Assembly (NCBI RefSeq): GCF_002291445.1
Contig: NZ_CP014137.1
Coordinates: 2,356,001 to 2,420,000 of the forward strand
Reading direction: 5' to 3'
Origin: Brenneria goodwinii
Lineage (GTDB): Bacteria; Pseudomonadota; Gammaproteobacteria; Enterobacterales; Enterobacteriaceae
Length of the DNA: 64,000 bases
The position numbers and the translations under genes were made by a program. The stretch's first letter is position 1. Every line of letters starts with the position of its first letter. Positions 61,104-64,000 of the stretch are shown here, piece after piece. The notes beneath the pieces are model-generated. The model saw nothing but the letters and a program-made list of their open reading frames with translations, had not been told where the DNA came from and searched no databases.

Positions 61104-61373
61104 TTATTGGCGGAGAAAAAATGTAACATCTTGTTCCAATTCTTCCATTTGCCGTAAAACATCCAGTGTCGCCTGGGCCTCTTCTTCATCTATACGGCTC
61201 ATGGCGAAGCCGACATGAACCAGAACCCAGGTGCCGATCAGCTGTTGACGATCGATGCCATCCATCACCAGGGCAATATTCACTTCACGCCGGACGCCGC
61301 AAATATCAACCCAGGCCAGTTGTCCGTCATCAGATGCCAGCTCGACGACCTTTCCCGGAATGCCTAAACACAT
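61104..61373 (-). CDS. hypC: Hydrogenase maturation chaperone HypC
   Basis: 89 aa. HypC/HybG chaperones deliver the Fe(CN)2CO group to the hydrogenase large subunit through the N-terminal cysteine. ATG 61373 gives MCLGIPGKVVEL with the required Cys2, and GGTGGAG lies 7 nt upstream; the ATG two codons earlier would displace Cys2 and is too close to that site. VDICGVRREVNI and GTWVLVHVGFAMSRIDE are family blocks. It is transcribed away from hyfA; other hyp genes are not in the window. HybG is the alternative name. Confidence 0.9.
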   Translation of the reverse strand: MCLGIPGKVVELASDDGQLAWVDICGVRREVNIALVMDGIDRQQLIGTWVLVHVGFAMSRIDEEEAQATLDVLRQMEELEQDVTFFLRQ

Positions 61374-61433
61374 GCTCATTCTCCACCGATATTTGGCAGG
61401 TAGTATCACCCGGCAATTTTGATAAAAATTATA

Positions 61434-61451
61434 TTGCAATTTTTATGCCAA
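61434..61451 (-). promoter_or_regulatory. Sigma-54 promoter of hypC
   Basis: On the minus strand TTGGCATAAAAATTGCAA: TGGCAT-N5-TTGCA with GG-N10-GC spacing, nearly perfect. Transcription would start about 45-50 nt before the hypC ATG. Confidence 0.75.
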
Positions 61452-61993
61452 AATAAAAATAACGCACATAAAATCATCAATAACGCTGTGTTAAATAACG
61501 CTTCCCTTACATAAAACAGAATAAGTTTACATAACGCGTCTGTTTTTGGCATATGTTTTCTATGCATCCGCTTATCCGCTGCGAATACCTCTTCGCCAAC
61601 ACTGGTCATTCCGGTCAACACTCGTCATTCCCGCGGCAGTAGGCGGGAATCTCCCACTGGAATCACACACAGCCATCGGCTGATGCCCGCCTGCGCGGGC
61701 ATGACGGAACGGCGTTACCGCCACCCGGCGTCCCCGCCACCCGGCGTCCCCGCAGGCCATAGGTGGGGATCCGCTTTCGCGACGACCCATTGCCGCCGAG
61801 ATACCCGCCCCCATAAATGACGAAGAAGAAAGCGACGCGGTGAAGGAATAATTTTCTCGTCAAAAGTGTCGAAACCGCCCGGCGAACGGCTGTCGACACT
61901 AATGACGAGCGCATCGCCATCCCCTGCGCAATGACCGGTCTTTCCCTCCCCGGCCCTTATCCGCTGCGGCCTGGCGATGTCAGGTTGCGACGT
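61452..61993. other. Regulatory region between hypC and hyfA
   Basis: About 540 bp without a gene. It includes REP-like GC palindromes (CCCGCGGCAGTAGGCGGG near 61629; CCCGCCTGCGCGGGCATGAC near 61685), a two-copy 16-bp tandem repeat CCGCCACCCGGCGTCC at 61718-61749, and an inverted repeat AGTGTCG...CGACACT at 61865-61900 that may be the activator site. Confidence 0.55.
61865..61900. promoter_or_regulatory. Inverted repeat, candidate upstream activator site for HyfR/FhlA
   Basis: AGTGTCG (61865-61871) and CGACACT (61894-61900), 22 bp apart, followed by AATGACG. It is about 95-130 bp upstream of the hyf sigma-54 promoter. FhlA-type sites contain TGTCG and TGAC elements, so the content fits; exact match to a consensus was not established. 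Confidence 0.4.
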
Positions 61994-62008
61994 GGCACGA
62001 AATATGCT
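61993..62008 (+). promoter_or_regulatory. Sigma-54 promoter of the hyf operon
   Basis: TGGCACGAAATATGCT: GG at 61994-61995 and GC at 62006-62007, ten bases apart; one mismatch to TGGCAC-N5-TTGCW. The hyfA start is 45 nt downstream. E. coli hyf is sigma-54-dependent. Confidence 0.75.
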
Positions 62009-62051
62009 TTAGCGCTGTAAACCTAAATAATTCCCCACGGAGGGTATGGCT

Positions 62052-62675
62052 ATGAACCGCTTCGTCATTGCGGAGCCCAAACGCTGTATCGGATGCAATA
62101 CCTGTATGGCCGCCTGTACGCAGGTACACCGCCGTCAGGGATTGCAGACTCATCCGCGGCTAACGGTAGAACGCGATCTTGCCGGCACCGCGCCGGTATT
62201 ATGCCGCCACTGTGAAGATGCGCCCTGCGCCAGAGTCTGTCCGGTTAATGCCATCACGCATCAGGATCAAGCCGTGGTGCTGAACGAAAATACCTGCATT
62301 GGCTGCAAGCTGTGCGCGATTGCCTGTCCCTTCGGCGCTATTACGCCATCAGGCAGCAAGCCGTTAGCCGTTCCGGCGACTTTCCCCCAGAATATCCCGC
62401 TGTCGATGCTCGCCGATGTGCCGGTCAGCGTCTCCTCCGTTAATCCTTTTCTGGCCTGGAATGCCGGCGTCCGCAGCGTCGCCGTGAAATGCGATCTTTG
62501 CGCTTTTCAGGAGCACGGGCCGGAGTGTGTCCGCGTGTGCCCGACCAAGGCGCTGTTTATCGTCGATGAGCGGGAGATCGAACGGGTCAGCGCCGAAAAA
62601 CGCCGGCATGCGATGGAATGGCCGGCGGGCAACATGCCTTTCCCGCCAGCGGCCGATCGGGAGAATAAACTATGA
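62052..62675 (+). CDS. hyfA: Hydrogenase-4 iron-sulfur subunit HyfA
   Basis: 207 aa polyferredoxin carrying electrons to the membrane-bound [NiFe] hydrogenase/formate hydrogenlyase complex. Four cysteine clusters are visible: CIGCNTCMAAC, CRHCEDAPCARVC, CIGCKLCAIAC and CDLC...CVRVC. MNRFVIAEP matches E. coli HyfA; ATG 62052 is 7 nt from GGAGGG, whereas ATG 62046 is only 1 nt from it. Its stop overlaps the hyfB start. First gene of the operon. Confidence 0.95.
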   Translation: MNRFVIAEPKRCIGCNTCMAACTQVHRRQGLQTHPRLTVERDLAGTAPVLCRHCEDAPCARVCPVNAITHQDQAVVLNENTCIGCKLCAIACPFGAITPSGSKPLAVPATFPQNIPLSMLADVPVSVSSVNPFLAWNAGVRSVAVKCDLCAFQEHGPECVRVCPTKALFIVDEREIERVSAEKRRHAMEWPAGNMPFPPAADRENKL

Positions 62676-64000
62676 TGACTTCATTGGAATGGCTGGCGCT
62701 GGCGCTGACGCTCTATGCGGCTGGCGCGCTGTTATCCCTCTGCCTGGCGCGCGCCGAGTCCCTGGCTATCCTGTTAAGCGGCGTCTGTTCGGCGCTGGGC
62801 GGCCTATGCGGTCTTGCCGCCGCCCTGCCGGTATTGCTTAACGGTCGATTGCTGACGGCCGTGTTCGCCGGGCCGTTTGCCGCCTTTGCCCACTTAACGA
62901 TAAGAATGGACGCGCTGGCGGCCTTTATCGTCATGGTCATTTCGCTACTGGTTATCGTCACGTCGCTCTATTCGCTGTCTTATTTACGGGAATACCGCGG
63001 ACGCGCCTGGGCGATGGGGTTCTTTATGAACCTGTTTATCGCCTCAATGGTGGCGCTGGTGGTGGTCGATAACGCCTTCTATTTTATTATCCTGTTTGAA
63101 GCGATGTCGCTCAGCTCCTATTTTCTAGTGATTTCCGATCAGGACGAAGAAGCCATTAACGCCGGGCTGCTTTACTTTTTAATCGCTCACGCCGGTTCAG
63201 TGCTGATCATGATCGCTTTCTTCCTGCTGTATCGCCACAGCGACAGCCTCGACTTTGCCGATTTCCGGCAGGCCACCCTCTCCGCGCCGCAGGCGTCTAT
63301 CGTATTCCTGCTGGCCTTCTTCGGCTTCGGCGCCAAGGCCGGGATGCTGCCGCTACACGGCTGGCTGCCGCGCGCGCACCCGGCCGCGCCGTCTCACGCG
63401 TCGGCATTAATGTCCGGCGTAATGGTGAAAATCGGCATCTTCGGCATTATCAAGGTGGGGATCGACCTGCTGGGCGCCACCGAAATCTGGTGGGGCGTCG
63501 TCGTGCTGGCGTTCGGCGCCGTCTCTTCGGTGCTTGGCGTGCTCTATGCCCTGGCCGAACACGATATCAAACGATTGCTGGCGTACCACACCGTGGAAAA
63601 TATCGGCATCATTCTGATGGGCGTCGGCGTGGGCATGATCGGCATCGCCGCGCACCACCCGCTGCTGGCGGTTCTCGGCCTGTTGGGCGGCCTGTACCAC
63701 CTGCTGAACCATGCCGTATTTAAAGGGCTGCTGTTCCTGGGCGCCGGTGCGGTGATTTACCGTCTGCACAGCAAAGACATGGAAAAAATGGGCGGCCTGG
63801 CGCGTTTGATGCCGTATACCGCGCTGGCCTTTTTGATCGGCTGTATGGCGATTTCCGCGCTGCCGCCGTTGAACGGGTTTGTCAGCGAATGGTTCACTTA
63901 CCAGTCGCTGTTTACCCTCAGTCGCGAGGGCAGCTTTTCACTGCGGCTGGTCGCGCCAATCGCCATCGTCATGCTGGCGATCACCGGGGCGCTGGCGGCC
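62672..64000 (+). CDS. hyfB: Hydrogenase-4 membrane subunit HyfB (N-terminal part; cut by window edge)
   Basis: 443 codons are present of a protein expected to be about 670 aa. NuoL/NuoM/HycC-type antiporter-like subunit with many membrane segments. Blocks seen: FIILFEAMSLSSYFLVISDQDEEA, YFLIAHAGSVLIMIAFFLLY, AKAGMLPLHGWLPRAHPAAPSHASALMSGVMVKIG (proton-channel segment with Lys and His), LLAYHTVENIGIILMGVGVG, GLYHLLNHAVFKGLLFLGAG. The start is ATG 62672 or 62675, overlapping the hyfA stop. The rest of hyf lies to the right. Confidence 0.93.
   Translation, partial: MMTSLEWLALALTLYAAGALLSLCLARAESLAILLSGVCSALGGLCGLAAALPVLLNGRLLTAVFAGPFAAFAHLTIRMDALAAFIVMVISLLVIVTSLYSLSYLREYRGRAWAMGFFMNLFIASMVALVVVDNAFYFIILFEAMSLSSYFLVISDQDEEAINAGLLYFLIAHAGSVLIMIAFFLLYRHSDSLDFADFRQATLSAPQASIVFLLAFFGFGAKAGMLPLHGWLPRAHPAAPSHASALMSGVMVKIGIFGIIKVGIDLLGATEIWWGVVVLAFGAVSSVLGVLYALAEHDIKRLLAYHTVENIGIILMGVGVGMIGIAAHHPLLAVLGLLGGLYHLLNHAVFKGLLFLGAGAVIYRLHSKDMEKMGGLARLMPYTALAFLIGCMAISALPPLNGFVSEWFTYQSLFTLSREGSFSLRLVAPIAIVMLAITGALAA

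Noticed and set aside
61718..61749. Tandem repeat as a CRISPR remnant
   Set aside because: Only two units, no spacer between them, no cas gene nearby. No CRISPR array was seen anywhere in the window.

Overview
The window is chromosomal DNA of a gamma-proteobacterium of the order Enterobacterales. Many proteins read as close counterparts of E. coli ones (TauABC, YdcSTUV, Amn, ProP, PatA, PatD, DcuB, GltP, Cbl, HyfA). The accessory content (Hyf hydrogenase, FetMP-type iron uptake, ERIC-like repeats) suggests a Pectobacteriaceae-like organism such as Brenneria or Pectobacterium. That placement is inference; there is no rRNA gene or other phylogenetic marker here.

Layout. 1-2.3 kb: tauA-tauB-tauC (minus; tauC runs off the left edge). 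3.4-7.5 kb: ydcSTUV polyamine-type ABC importer. 7.9-14.4 kb: a LysR gene, a sulfonate-type binding protein, and a divergent operon of fused permease, ATPase and an arylsulfotransferase-thioredoxin fusion. 14.5-17.8 kb: a LysR/unknown/metallo-beta-lactamase-fold trio between two copies of a structured, Tn5-ended mobile repeat. 17.9-24.2 kb: an Opp/Cnt-type ABC importer plus MFS operon behind a Zur-like palindrome. 24.5-33.3 kb: amn, a zinc-finger-less DksA paralogue, proP, a second EF-G gene, a predicted small RNA and a carboxylesterase. 33.5-36.8 kb: patA and patD (putrescine degradation). 38-39.3 kb: dcuB. 39.4-49.7 kb: a probable C3-sulfonate island (racemase, cysteate/D-cysteine lyase, Ldh2-type dehydrogenase, divergent TauT-type ABC importer, HcxA-like dehydrogenase), then gltP and cbl. 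50-53.2 kb: AEC and EamA transporters. 53.3-61 kb: a seven-gene Fur-box-preceded ferrous iron operon of fetMP type. 61.1-64 kb: hypC and the divergent start of the hyf operon, each with a sigma-54 promoter; hyfB runs off the right edge.

Themes. Organosulfur scavenging is represented three times (tau, the arylsulfotransferase cluster, the cysteate/sulfolactate-like island) with the regulator Cbl nearby. Polyamine use is represented by ydcSTUV and patA/patD. Metal limitation is represented by the fet operon, the Zur-like Opp system and the DksA2-like protein. The most unusual sequence is an intergenic repeat of about 330 bp with Tn5/IS50-like ends, a perfect 9-bp target duplication at one copy, and four internal hairpins whose paired bases change together between copies.
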